Assembly (NCBI GenBank): GCA_964412845.1
Contig: CAYPQM010000001.1
Location: forward strand, 56,293 to 120,292
From: JAWWPY01 sp964412845
Lineage (GTDB): Bacteria > Actinomycetota > Actinomycetes > Streptosporangiales > Streptosporangiaceae
Direction of reading: 5' to 3'
DNA length: 64,000 bases
Of this stretch, positions 16,901-25,318 are shown in pieces. The notes beneath the pieces are model-generated. The model was not told where the DNA came from, did no database searches, and was given only the letters and a program-made list of their open reading frames with translations. Each line of letters starts with the position of its first letter. Within the stretch, counting starts at the first letter, position 1. The translations under genes and the position numbers were made by a program.

Positions 16901-16946
16901 CCGACGAACCGTCCCTCCGCTAATGGGTGGTCCATTTAGGTCGACG

Positions 16947-16968
16947 GCGCCCTAATTGGGCGAACTCT
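16947..16968 (-). promoter_or_regulatory. Operator-like site upstream of the permease operon
   Basis: On the minus strand this reads AGAGTTCGCCCAATTAGGGC, sharing GTTCGCCCAA-TAG-GC with the plus-strand site at 17087-17110. It lies about 50 bp upstream of the permease start. The pairing of similar sites on both sides of a divergent promoter suggests one regulator for both operons. Confidence 0.5.
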
Positions 16969-17086
16969 AACGTAGCCATCTTGACGTGACAAGACATCTG
17001 CTCAAGGCGAGCGCATCAGCGCAGTGTGTGATGACGGCAGGTACCGGGGGTGGGCCTGCCTCCTCGTGACAGGACCGGCGCACAGC

Positions 17087-17110
17087 GATATGGTTCGCCC
17101 AAATAGCGCG
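17087..17110 (+). promoter_or_regulatory. Operator-like site upstream of the dehydrogenase gene
   Basis: The core TATGGTTCGCCCAAATAGC starts at 17089, about 40 bp before the ATG at 17151. It shares TGGTT...CCAAATAGC with the palindromic site at 12235 and TATGGTTnGCC with the site in front of the GntR gene (20424-20434). Confidence 0.5.
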
Positions 17111-17150
17111 AACGGTGCGGTGATCCGCGCCCGACGAACGGAGAGCGACG

Positions 17151-19610
17151 ATGCCAGTCGTGGATGTTCCGCAGCGGGCCCGGGTCGTGATCGTCGGGGG
17201 CGGCATCGTCGGCTGCAGCGTCGCCTACCACCTGGCTGAACTCGGCTGGACCGACGTCGTCCTGGTGGAGCAGGGCCAGCTGTCCTGCGGCACCACCTGG
17301 CACGCGGCGGGCATCATCGGGCAGCTGCGCACCCATGCCTCGCTGACCCGGCTGATGCTCGACAGCAGCCGGCTCTACGCCGACCTGGAGTCGCTGACCG
17401 GGCAGGGCACCGGCTGGAACCAGAGCGGGGCGCTGTGGGTCGCCGCCTCGCCGGACCGGATGACGCAACTGCGCCGCACCGTGGACCTGGCCACGGCCCA
17501 GGGCGTGGAAACGCACATCATCTCGGTGGCGGAGGCCGCGGCCGCCTGGCCGCTGATGTACCCGGATGACCTGGTCGGCGCCGTGTGGCTGCCCAACGAC
17601 GCCAAGGCCAACCCGGCCGACATCACCCAGGCCCTGGCCAAGGGAACGCGGCAGGCCGGTGCGACGATCATCGAGCGGACGAAGGTGACCGGCTTCGTGC
17701 TGCACCGCGGCCGGGTGACCACAGTGCGGACCGCGCGCGGCGACATCGAGTGCGAGTACGTGGTGAACTGCGCCGGCCAGTGGGCCAAGGCACTCGGCGA
17801 CCAGGTAGGCGTGACCATCCCGCTGCAGCCCGCGGAGCACTTCTACATCGTCACCGAGGCCATCGACGGGCTGGACCGGAGCACGCCCACGCTGCGCGAC
17901 CCGGACTCCTTCACCTACTTCAAGGAGGAGGTACGCGGGCTGCTGATGGGCGGTTTCGAGCCGAACGCCAAGCCGTGGCTCGCCTCGGACGAGATCCCCG
18001 AGCCGTTCGAGTTCCAGTTGCTGCCCGAGGACTGGGACCAGTTCGACATCCTGATGCGCGGGGCCATCCACCGGGTGCCGGTGATGGAGAAGACCGGCGT
18101 GAAGAAGTTCTACAACGGGCCGGAGAGCTTCACCCCGGACCACAACTTCATCCTGGGCCAGGCACCGCAACTGCAGAACTACTTCGTGGCGGCGGGCTTC
18201 AACTCCTCGGGCATCGCGTTCGGCGGCGGCGCGGGCGCCGCCCTGGCCCGCTGGATCGTGGCCGGCGAGCCGGATCTGGACCTCAGCCCGGTGGACATCC
18301 GCAGGTTCGCGCCGTTCCAGGGAAACAAGCGCTGGCTGCGCGGCCGGGTGCAGGAGATCGTCGGCCTGCACTTCGCGATGGCCTGGCCGAACCGGGAGCC
18401 GGAGAGTTCCCGGGGCGTGCGCCGCTCCCCGGTGCACCACCTGCTGGAGTCGCACCGGGCCTGCTTCGGGACGAAGCTGGGCTGGGAGCGGGCCAACTGG
18501 TTCGCCCCGCCCGGGGTCAAGCCGGTCACCGAGTACGGCTGGGGCCGGCCGAACTGGTTCGCCTTCAGCGCGGCCGAGCATCAGGCCACCCGCGAGCAGG
18601 TCGCGCTGTTCGACCAGAGCTCGTTCGCGAAGATCGCGGTACGCGGCCCGGACGCCGAGGCGGCCCTGCAGTGGCTGTGCGCGGGCGACGTCGCCGTGCC
18701 GGACGGCCGGACGGTCTACACCGGCCTGCTGAATGACCGCGGCGGGTACGAGGCCGATGTCACCGTGACCAGGATCGCCTGGAATGAGTACCTGCTGGTG
18801 ACCAGCAGCGGCCAGGCCACCCATGACCTGGACTGGCTCCGCCGCGGGGTGCCGGACGGACTGCGGGCCGAATTCTTCGACGTGACATCAGGCTCCGCCG
18901 TGCTCAGCGTGATGGGACCGCGGTCCCGTGAGCTGCTGGCCGGACTGTCTGGTGACGACCTGTCCAGCGGGGTGTTTCCGTTTGGCTGGAGCCGGGAGAT
19001 TGACCTGGCCGGGCTGACCGTCCGGGCGACCCGGCTCACCTTCGTCGGGGAACTCGGCTGGGAGCTGCACGTGCCCAGCGAGGCGGCGGTCGCGGCGTTC
19101 GAGCGGCTCACCGACCCGGGCGGCACGGTGCTGCCCATGCTGGCCGGCTACTACGCGATCGACTCGCTGCGGATGGAGAAGGCGTACCGGGTCTGGGGGC
19201 GCGAGCTGACGCCCGATACCACGCCGGTCGAGGCCGGGCTGGCGTTCACCTGCAAGATGGCGTCCGGCATCGACTTCCGCGGCCGCGACGCGGTGCGCAG
19301 GCACCAGGCGGAGGGCGTGACCCGGCGGCTGGCCAGTTTCGTCGTCGCCGACCCGGGCGCTTACGCGTGGGGCAACGAGCTGCTGCTCCGGGACGGTGAG
19401 CCAGTCGGCTTCGTCACCTCGGCCGCCTTCGGGCACACCCTCGGCGCGACCGTGCTGCTCGGCTATGTGCAGCGCCGCGAGGGCGGGAAGGCAGACCGGC
19501 AGTGGCTGGAAGCGGGCAGGTATCAGGTGGCAATCGGCGGCGACCTCTACGATGCCGCGATGACGCTACGGTCGCCCTACGATCCGGAGCGAACCCGGAT
19601 CGGGGCCTGA
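17151..19610 (+). CDS. Dimethylglycine/sarcosine dehydrogenase-like flavoprotein (DAO + GCV_T)
   Basis: The 819-residue protein has an N-terminal FAD domain (GGGIVGCSVAYHLAE at 16-30), the segment CGTTWHAAG whose His51 matches the histidine that binds FAD covalently in dimethylglycine dehydrogenase, an FAO_M linker, and a C-terminal GcvT-like folate domain from about residue 460. The expected reaction is oxidative N-demethylation of dimethylglycine, sarcosine or a similar N-methyl amine, with the methyl group passed to tetrahydrofolate as methylene-THF. The length is as expected for the family. The 3' end overlaps the convergent GntR gene by 34 bases. The exact substrate is not fixed by the sequence. 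Confidence 0.85.
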   Translation: MPVVDVPQRARVVIVGGGIVGCSVAYHLAELGWTDVVLVEQGQLSCGTTWHAAGIIGQLRTHASLTRLMLDSSRLYADLESLTGQGTGWNQSGALWVAASPDRMTQLRRTVDLATAQGVETHIISVAEAAAAWPLMYPDDLVGAVWLPNDAKANPADITQALAKGTRQAGATIIERTKVTGFVLHRGRVTTVRTARGDIECEYVVNCAGQWAKALGDQVGVTIPLQPAEHFYIVTEAIDGLDRSTPTLRDPDSFTYFKEEVRGLLMGGFEPNAKPWLASDEIPEPFEFQLLPEDWDQFDILMRGAIHRVPVMEKTGVKKFYNGPESFTPDHNFILGQAPQLQNYFVAAGFNSSGIAFGGGAGAALARWIVAGEPDLDLSPVDIRRFAPFQGNKRWLRGRVQEIVGLHFAMAWPNREPESSRGVRRSPVHHLLESHRACFGTKLGWERANWFAPPGVKPVTEYGWGRPNWFAFSAAEHQATREQVALFDQSSFAKIAVRGPDAEAALQWLCAGDVAVPDGRTVYTGLLNDRGGYEADVTVTRIAWNEYLLVTSSGQATHDLDWLRRGVPDGLRAEFFDVTSGSAVLSVMGPRSRELLAGLSGDDLSSGVFPFGWSREIDLAGLTVRATRLTFVGELGWELHVPSEAAVAAFERLTDPGGTVLPMLAGYYAIDSLRMEKAYRVWGRELTPDTTPVEAGLAFTCKMASGIDFRGRDAVRRHQAEGVTRRLASFVVADPGAYAWGNELLLRDGEPVGFVTSAAFGHTLGATVLLGYVQRREGGKADRQWLEAGRYQVAIGGDLYDAAMTLRSPYDPERTRIGA

Positions 19611-20422
19611 GCGGCCCCGGCGGCAGGCCGGCCTGGGGGCTGAGCGGCTTCGGGGGCCGCCGCGGCGCCGTACGCCCAGGCGATCACCCGGGTCCGGTCG
19701 CCGCGGAACAGGTCGGTGGAGTACTCCAGCGGCTGATCGCCCGAGTCATAAGCGATGCGCTCGATGGCCATCAGCGGATCGCCGACCTCGATCCCGAGCA
19801 GGGCGGCCTGATCAGTGTCGGCGAGCACGGCGACCAGCCGCTCCACCGCCTTGACCGCCTTCAGCCCGTAGCGCTGCGCCATCAGCTCGTAGATGCTGTC
19901 ATCGAGACGCTGGTCCAGCAGATCCGGGAAGAGCGCGACGGGGAAGCGGGCGTGCTCCAGGGATATCCGGACCTCGTCGGCCAGCCGGACCCGGATCACC
20001 TCATGCACGAGCGCGTCCCTGGGAATCTGCAGCGCTGCTGCCGTCGCGGCGTCGGCGGGCACCATCCGCGCGGACACCACGTGCGCACCGGACCGGAAAC
20101 CCTGGGCGCGCAGGTACGACGGGATGCCGGCCAGGTAGCCGAAGTCGATGTCGACCCGGCCGCGGGTGGCGAACGTGCCGCCGGTCCGGCCCCGCCTGCG
20201 GTGGACCAGCCCGGCGTACTCCAGCCCGTCCAGCACCTGCCGGACGGTGGTGCGGCTGACCCCGAACATGTCCGCGAGCTCGCGCTCGGCGGGCAGGCGC
20301 CCCTCGCCGTCGAGTTCGCCGGAGGAGATCAGCCCCCGGATCCGCTTATCCACCAGGGTGCGCGTCATCTTGCTGCGCTCGATGACGGTGACGCGGTCAG
20401 ACTCGTCCAGATGGGCGCCCAT
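19577..20422 (-). CDS. GntR-family regulator with UTRA ligand domain (HutC type)
   Basis: The 281-residue protein has an N-terminal winged helix (LPAERELADMFGVSRTTVRQVLDGLEYAGLVHRRRG) and a C-terminal UTRA domain, ending in a Pro/Ala-rich tail. Regulators of this class repress catabolic operons until a small ligand binds. It lies at the end of the methylglycine island, tail-to-tail with its main flavoenzyme, and has a copy of the shared motif TATGGTTAGCC directly before its ATG. It is therefore the likely regulator of the island and of itself. Upstream sequence is lost in the N gap. Confidence 0.83.
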   Translation of the reverse strand: MGAHLDESDRVTVIERSKMTRTLVDKRIRGLISSGELDGEGRLPAERELADMFGVSRTTVRQVLDGLEYAGLVHRRRGRTGGTFATRGRVDIDFGYLAGIPSYLRAQGFRSGAHVVSARMVPADAATAAALQIPRDALVHEVIRVRLADEVRISLEHARFPVALFPDLLDQRLDDSIYELMAQRYGLKAVKAVERLVAVLADTDQAALLGIEVGDPLMAIERIAYDSGDQPLEYSTDLFRGDRTRVIAWAYGAAAAPEAAQPPGRPAAGAAQAPIRVRSGS

Positions 20423-20423
20423 A

Positions 20424-20434
20424 GGCTAACCATA
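20424..20434 (-). promoter_or_regulatory. Operator-like motif immediately upstream of the GntR gene
   Basis: The minus strand reads TATGGTTAGCC, ten of eleven bases identical to TATGGTTCGCC at 17089-17099. It ends one base before the ATG (20422-20420), so binding would block transcription or very early translation. The rest of the promoter is in the assembly gap. Confidence 0.45.
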
Positions 20435-20437
20435 AAC

Positions 20438-20537
20438 NNNNNNNNNNNNNNNNNNNNNNNNNNNNNNNNNNNNNNNNNNNNNNNNNNNNNNNNNNNNNNN
20501 NNNNNNNNNNNNNNNNNNNNNNNNNNNNNNNNNNNNN
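20438..20537. other. Assembly gap of 100 N
   Basis: Exactly 100 N, a placeholder of unknown true length. It removes the promoter of the GntR gene and whatever lies before surE. Confidence 0.99.
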
Positions 20538-20580
20538 GCGCGGCGAGCCCGCGGCGGCGCTCGCCGGGGAGGGAACAACG

Positions 20581-21432
20581 GTGCGGGTCCTGCTGACCAA
20601 TGATGACGGGGTGCACGCGGCCGGCCTGCGCGCGATCCGGGCCTCGCTGGCCGGCCTGGGCACATCAGTGATCACGATCGCGCCGGGCGGTGACTGCAGC
20701 GGGTTCGCGCGCAAGTGCACCTTCAGCAGGCCGGTGGGCGTCAGGCGGCTGGGCGGTGGCCGGCATCCGGTGTACGAGTGCGACGGGACCCCGACCGACT
20801 GCGTCCGGGTCGGGCTGCTCGGCGGGCTGGCCGCCGACGCGGACATCGTGGTCAGCGGCATCAATCACGGCGCCAACCTGGCCGACGACGTGGTCTACTC
20901 CGGCACCGTGGGAGCCGGGCTCGAGGCCGCCGTGCTCGGCACGTCGGCGCTCTGCCTGTCCCAGCAGACGCCTACCGGAAGCTTTTCGGTCAACTACCAC
21001 GAGGACCTGGTCACCCGGGGCCTCGCCTACGACTTCAGCCTGGCCGCCCGGCATGGTGCCGAGGTCGCCGGGTCGCTGGCCCGCGCCCGCCCGGCTGAAC
21101 CGGTCGTGCTCAGCGTCAACTATCCCGCCTCCGCTGCGAGTGCCGGGCCGCAGGCCGAGCCAGCCACGGTGCTCACCCGGCCGGGGCGGCGGGTCTACCC
21201 GCGGGCCCCGATGCGGGACTGGGACGACGATTCCGGCGCTCAGTCGCTGTACCTGTTCGGCGACCCTGATGAGGTCATCCCGGATGTGGACGACGCGACG
21301 ACCACGGACATCGCGACGTTGCGGGCCGGGCGCATCTCCGTGACACCGCTGTCGATCGCCGTCGGGCTGGACGAGTTCTCGCCGGTGATCACATCCATCC
21401 TCGCCCGGCTGCCCGGCAGCGTACCCGGCTGA
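20581..21432 (+). CDS. surE: 5'/3'-nucleotidase SurE
   Basis: The 283-residue product starts at GTG 20581 after GGGGAGGG with good spacing. The N-terminus MRVLLTNDDGVHAAGL has the SurE Asp-Asp metal ligands, and VVSGINHGANLADDVVYSGTVGAG has the conserved Ser/Asn ligands and active-site loop. SurE is a metal-dependent phosphatase of nucleoside monophosphates in the cytoplasm. Its stop lies in a 13-base palindrome shared with the stop of the gene converging from the right. Confidence 0.92.
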   Translation: MRVLLTNDDGVHAAGLRAIRASLAGLGTSVITIAPGGDCSGFARKCTFSRPVGVRRLGGGRHPVYECDGTPTDCVRVGLLGGLAADADIVVSGINHGANLADDVVYSGTVGAGLEAAVLGTSALCLSQQTPTGSFSVNYHEDLVTRGLAYDFSLAARHGAEVAGSLARARPAEPVVLSVNYPASAASAGPQAEPATVLTRPGRRVYPRAPMRDWDDDSGAQSLYLFGDPDEVIPDVDDATTTDIATLRAGRISVTPLSIAVGLDEFSPVITSILARLPGSVPG

Positions 21433-21441
21433 CCGGGTCAG
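21429..21441. terminator. Palindrome holding both stop codons of convergent genes
   Basis: CTGACC-G-GGTCAG is a perfect 6-bp dyad. The TGA of surE (21430-21432) and the TGA of the minus-strand gene (21440-21438) are its two arms. It is short for a terminator alone, so its role is uncertain. Confidence 0.35.
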
Positions 21442-21911
21442 TCGTCGATGATCTGGCGGTGGCCGGCCGGGCAGTGGCCCTCGGTGTAGTCGTAGAAGGG
21501 GCCGTCCCAGACCGGGATGCCGTGCCAGTCGCCGCGGCAGTAGCAGATCCCGCAGGCCCGGCAGAAGAAAGGCGCGAACTCCCACCCGATGTCGTGCAGC
21601 GCGGCCGGGTCAGGCTGGCGTGCCGCGAGCACGTCACTCACCTGCGTCCAGGCATCCGGGTCGACCGCCATCCAGCAGGTGCTGCCGAGCCAGTAGTCGA
21701 TGATGAGTCCGTCTCGGCTGTGCTGCTGGCTGCCCAGCGGCGGCCCCATGTTGACCGGGCCGCCGGCTGGCAGCAGCTTGACCAGGGCGGCGGTTTCCCC
21801 GCAGGCACCGCAGCGGAAGCTGACTCCGCCCGCGTCGGTCGGCTCGCCATACCGGCCGATGCCCGGCGGCGGGACGTCACCAGGGACTGGCGCGGGGGCG
21901 TCGTCAGGCAT
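21438..21911 (-). CDS. Hypothetical protein with zinc-ribbon-like cysteine pairs
   Basis: This 157-residue soluble protein has Cys-x2-Cys at the start (FRCGACGE) and again near the end (FCRACGICYCRGDW), plus EGHCPAGH at the C-terminus. The spacing suggests one or two bound zinc ions. The start has a Pro-rich stretch. I do not recognise the family. It converges on surE with 5 bases between stops. Confidence 0.65.
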   Translation of the reverse strand: MPDDAPAPVPGDVPPPGIGRYGEPTDAGGVSFRCGACGETAALVKLLPAGGPVNMGPPLGSQQHSRDGLIIDYWLGSTCWMAVDPDAWTQVSDVLAARQPDPAALHDIGWEFAPFFCRACGICYCRGDWHGIPVWDGPFYDYTEGHCPAGHRQIIDD

Positions 21912-22078
21912 CGCGACCTCCTACCTGACCCGGCGGGTGGGTCAAGACCGCAGCTGAGATCCCGGACACCTTAACGCGCAAGCAGCCCGCCCCAGAACCC
22001 AGAGCGAGCCACGACGTCATCCTGTCCGGGCAAAGTCCGCCCTCCCCCGGGCCGGACCCTCCCGCCCGGGCCAGGTCT

Positions 22079-23383
22079 TCAGCCAGCGGGACCATCCGCG
22101 TGCCGGGCGGCCCGCACCGGAACCTGGCCCGGGCCGGCTGGTACTGGCCGCGGTGCCAGTTCGCCCGCCCGCCGCTGCTGCGCCGCGGCCCGGTGCCGGG
22201 CACCAGGTAGTCCCCGGTCAGCCGCGTCGGCGAGCCGGACTAGTGCGCGCTTGAGCCGCGGCGCGAACCGTGCCTCGACCAGCCGGTGGACCCCGTATGC
22301 CGCGCAGCCCATGCCGACGACCATCGCCGCCAGCAGCACCCAGCGATTCAGCACGCCGCCGAAAATGTTGAAGAGCACGAACCCGTTGTATGCGTGCAGC
22401 AGGTAGAGCGGGTAGGTGAGCGCGCCCGCCACGGCGAACCACGGCCGCCCGAGCCGCCGGGTGACGCGCAGGGCGATGAGCACGGCGACAATGAAGATGA
22501 CCGTGATGACGGCGATGACCACCGGCAGGTGCAGGGCCTGGTGATAGCGGGCGGAGACGCGGTGCGCAAAGTTGATCGCCTGGTAGATGGCGTTTCCGTA
22601 GGCGACCACCAGGATCGCGCCGAGCTGGCGGGAGAAGCCGGTGCGGTAGATCAGGCACAGCGCCATGCCGGCGATGAAGTAGTGCGACCACTGCGACTGC
22701 ACGATCAGGTCGGCCTGGCCGGCCAGGCCGGCCGGCAGGACATGTGCCTCGATCACCGCCGTGGCGGCGAGCCACAGCCACAGCAACGTGACAACCCGCG
22801 CCCGGGTGATGCCGATCCAGGCGAGAACGAACACGAGCAGGTAGAACCGGATTTCGGCCCACAGCGACCAGTACACGACATCAACGTTGGCCAGGTTGGG
22901 CAGCGGGTTGAGCATCGTCATGTTGGCGGCGTACTGGGCCGGCGAGACCGTGAACAGTCCCCGGCTGAGCGTGACCGCGACGATCGCCGTGACGGTCACG
23001 GCCACCCAGTACGCCGGGTAGAGGCGGACGATCCGGGAGATGACGAACTCGTGGGGGCGCCGTCCCCAGGCGCTCAGCAGCACGACGAAGCCGCTGATCA
23101 CGAAGAACATGTCGACGCCCAGGTAGCCGTAACGCGTGACGGTACTGAGGGCCGGGAAGGCGACCCGGGTGAGGTGGCCGGCGTAGCCGGAGAACGTGTA
23201 GTGGTAGAAGACGACGGCCAGCGCGGCGGTGATCCGCAGCAGGTCGATCTCGTAGAGGCGGTCCCGGCCGGCCCGGGCGGCTGCCTTCTGTCGCCGGGCC
23301 CGGTGCCGGCCGCGGGCCTGATTCTGGCGGACCGAATCGCCGCTGACCGGCCCGGTCCGATCTCGGCCGTTCACCGGTGACAT
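22079..23383 (-). CDS. Acyltransferase 3 (OafA/YrhL-type) membrane protein
   Basis: The 434-residue protein has about ten transmembrane helices. The first core motif is DLLRITAALAVVFYHYTFSG (His as in the acyltransferase-3 family), followed by GYLGVDMFFVISGFVV and SRIVRLYPAYW. These enzymes O-acylate extracellular sugars, glycolipids or cell-wall polymers. The basic Arg/Ala-rich extensions at both ends are probably cytoplasmic. It starts 38 bases from the end of the DedA gene on the same strand. Confidence 0.85.
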   Translation of the reverse strand: MSPVNGRDRTGPVSGDSVRQNQARGRHRARRQKAAARAGRDRLYEIDLLRITAALAVVFYHYTFSGYAGHLTRVAFPALSTVTRYGYLGVDMFFVISGFVVLLSAWGRRPHEFVISRIVRLYPAYWVAVTVTAIVAVTLSRGLFTVSPAQYAANMTMLNPLPNLANVDVVYWSLWAEIRFYLLVFVLAWIGITRARVVTLLWLWLAATAVIEAHVLPAGLAGQADLIVQSQWSHYFIAGMALCLIYRTGFSRQLGAILVVAYGNAIYQAINFAHRVSARYHQALHLPVVIAVITVIFIVAVLIALRVTRRLGRPWFAVAGALTYPLYLLHAYNGFVLFNIFGGVLNRWVLLAAMVVGMGCAAYGVHRLVEARFAPRLKRALVRLADAADRGLPGARHRAAAQQRRAGELAPRPVPAGPGQVPVRAARHADGPAG

Positions 23384-23421
23384 CTCCGGGGGTAGCGGCG
23401 CGATGGGCTTCGCTTGTGTGC

Positions 23422-24048
23422 TCAGCGAGGAACTCCGGCGTCGGGCGGTTTACTGACATGATTTGGCCGCCGCACGTACCGCCAGACGGCAATAGCCAGG
23501 GCGATTACCACTACCGCGGCGACGATGTAAGTGGGGCCATGGAAATCGTTGACGATTGACTGCCAGTTGGCGCCGACGGCATAGCCGGCGTAGGCCAGCG
23601 CGGCCGTCCAGGGGATGCAGCCGATGGTGGTGTAAATGCCGAACCGCACGGGCTCCATGCCCGCGATCCCGGCGGGCAGCGAGATGAAGGTGCGCACCAC
23701 CGGCAGCACGCGGCCGATCAAGACAGCCCGCCCGCCGTACCGGTCGAACCAGGCGTTGGCCCGGTCAAGGTCGTGCTCGCGGACCAGGAGCCGCCGGCCC
23801 CACCGCCGCAGCGCGGCCTGGCCGCCGTACCGGCCGGCCGCCCAGGCGAGGTAGCTGCCCACGACGTTGCCCGCCACGCCGGCGACGATGACGCCGATCA
23901 GGTTGAGCCTGGTCCCGGGGACGGCACCGGCGGCGAGCGCGCCACCGAGGGTCATGATCAGCTCGGAGGGGACCGGTATGCACGCCGACTCCGCCACCAT
24001 GAGCAGGAAGACGGCGGCGTACCCGTAGCTGGCTATGAAGTGCTGCAC
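23422..24048 (-). CDS. DedA-family membrane protein
   Basis: GTG 24048 (preceded by AGGAAG) gives 208 residues. The family features are ESACIPVPSELIMTLGG in the first reentrant region and GRVLPVVRTFISLPAGIAGM in the second. DedA proteins are undecaprenyl-phosphate or phospholipid flippases. The neighbouring uppP gene acts on the same lipid carrier, so a shared role in recycling C55-P is plausible. An ATG at 24099 would add 17 polar residues. Confidence 0.87.
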   Translation of the reverse strand: MQHFIASYGYAAVFLLMVAESACIPVPSELIMTLGGALAAGAVPGTRLNLIGVIVAGVAGNVVGSYLAWAAGRYGGQAALRRWGRRLLVREHDLDRANAWFDRYGGRAVLIGRVLPVVRTFISLPAGIAGMEPVRFGIYTTIGCIPWTAALAYAGYAVGANWQSIVNDFHGPTYIVAAVVVIALAIAVWRYVRRPNHVSKPPDAGVPR

Positions 24049-24163
24049 AGATTTGCTTTCTTCCTGTTGCCGGAACCCCTCGCGCCGAAGGGCGGCCACG
24101 CGTCAATCCGGAGATCCACGAGGCACGGCCCAGGGCTTGTCTGCCGAGCAGCGGAACCCGGCA

Positions 24164-25141
24164 TCACTTCACCAGGCCGAGGTAGACGATGCTGGCCAGG
24201 CCCGCGATGAGGCAGTAGACCCCGAACGGGGTGAGAGTCCGGGTGCGCAGGTAGCGGAGCAGGAACCGGACGGACAGGTAGGCGCCGACGCCGGACAGGA
24301 CGCTGCCGAGCACGATCTGGCCGCGGATCCCGTTGCCGAGCGGGCCGAGCAGGTCCGGGATCTTCAGCGCGCCGGCCGCCAGGATGACGGGAGTGGCCAG
24401 CAGGAACGCGAACCTGGCCGCGTCCTCGCGGGACAGCCCGCGCATCATGCCGGCGACCATGGTCACCCCGTCCCGGCTGATCCCGGCCAGCAGCGCCAGG
24501 ATCTGCGCGGACCCGACGGCGACCGCATGCGGGTAGCTCATCGAGGCCAGCCGCTGGTCGGCCTGGACCGCCCCGGCCTGCTCGCGCTGGCGCAGCGCGG
24601 GAGCGCCGGCCGGATGCTCACCCCCGGCCACCAGGCCGACCGGTTCCCGGGCCGCGGCGATCGCGGAGTCGGCGGCCAGCGAGGCGCGGCTCCGGTAGCG
24701 CTCCCCGGCGATGAGGATGGCACCGTTCACGGCGAGGAAGATCCCGGCGATTATCGGCTTGCCGAAGATCACCCGGAAGGTGTGCTCGAAAGCCAGGCCG
24801 ACGACCCCGACCGGGATGGTCGCCAAGATGATCATCCAGGCCAGTTTCTGGTCGGCGGTTTCCACCGTGAGTCCGCGCACCGAGGAGAAGAAGCCGCCGA
24901 TGATCCTGACCCAGTCCCGCCAGAAGTAAATGAGCAGCGCGACCGCCGTGGCGACATGCAGCCCGACGATGAACGCGAGGTAGGGCGACTCGGGCGCGGC
25001 GACATTGAGGTCGCGGGCCCAGGAGCCGCCGACGATGGCGGGAATCAGCACGGCGTGGCCCAGGCTGGAGACCGGGAACATCTCGGAGACGCCCTGGACG
25101 AGGCCGACGACGGCCGCCTCCAGGAAAGTCAGGTGTGTCAT
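24164..25141 (-). CDS. uppP: Undecaprenyl-diphosphate phosphatase (UppP/BacA)
   Basis: From ATG 25141 the protein has 325 residues and about eight helices. The active-site segments are GVSEMFPVSSLGHAVLIP and LLAGISRDGVTMVAGMMRGLS. The second normally reads PGxSRSG; here Pro is Ala and the second Ser is Asp, though the Ser-Arg core stays. An extra cytoplasmic loop of about 50 residues (near residues 150-200) is Ala/Arg-rich. The enzyme turns C55-PP into C55-P for wall synthesis and can give bacitracin resistance. It is divergent from a BlaI/M56 pair with two operator dyads between them. Confidence 0.9.
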   Translation of the reverse strand: MTHLTFLEAAVVGLVQGVSEMFPVSSLGHAVLIPAIVGGSWARDLNVAAPESPYLAFIVGLHVATAVALLIYFWRDWVRIIGGFFSSVRGLTVETADQKLAWMIILATIPVGVVGLAFEHTFRVIFGKPIIAGIFLAVNGAILIAGERYRSRASLAADSAIAAAREPVGLVAGGEHPAGAPALRQREQAGAVQADQRLASMSYPHAVAVGSAQILALLAGISRDGVTMVAGMMRGLSREDAARFAFLLATPVILAAGALKIPDLLGPLGNGIRGQIVLGSVLSGVGAYLSVRFLLRYLRTRTLTPFGVYCLIAGLASIVYLGLVK

Positions 25142-25256
25142 GCCAGGCCCTTCGCCATGGATTGCTGGTGTGGCCGCGTCCCCGGCCACCGGGGCAATGC
25201 GCCAGGGAGCGCGCCCGGCGGCCCGCCGCGATGGCATACTCGGACCTGCCGGTGTT

Positions 25257-25294
25257 CTACAGCAACTGTAGAGCATCTACAGGATTTGTAGATG
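25257..25294. promoter_or_regulatory. Two BlaI/MecI-type operator dyads
   Basis: CTACAG-CAA-CTGTAG (25257-25271) and CATCTACA-GGATT-TGTAGATG (25274-25294) are perfect inverted repeats built on TACA...TGTA, the core of BlaI/MecI operators. They lie 25 bp upstream of the BlaI-type gene and 116 bp upstream of uppP on the other strand, so a repressor bound there could control both. Confidence 0.75.
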
Positions 25295-25318
25295 CCATCC
25301 GGGGACGGGAGGCGCGGC

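Noticed and set aside
15209..16939. 576-residue open frame opposite the APC permease
   Set aside because: The translation is Arg/Gly/Asp/His-rich with no recognisable domain, while the minus strand encodes a clear 12-helix permease.
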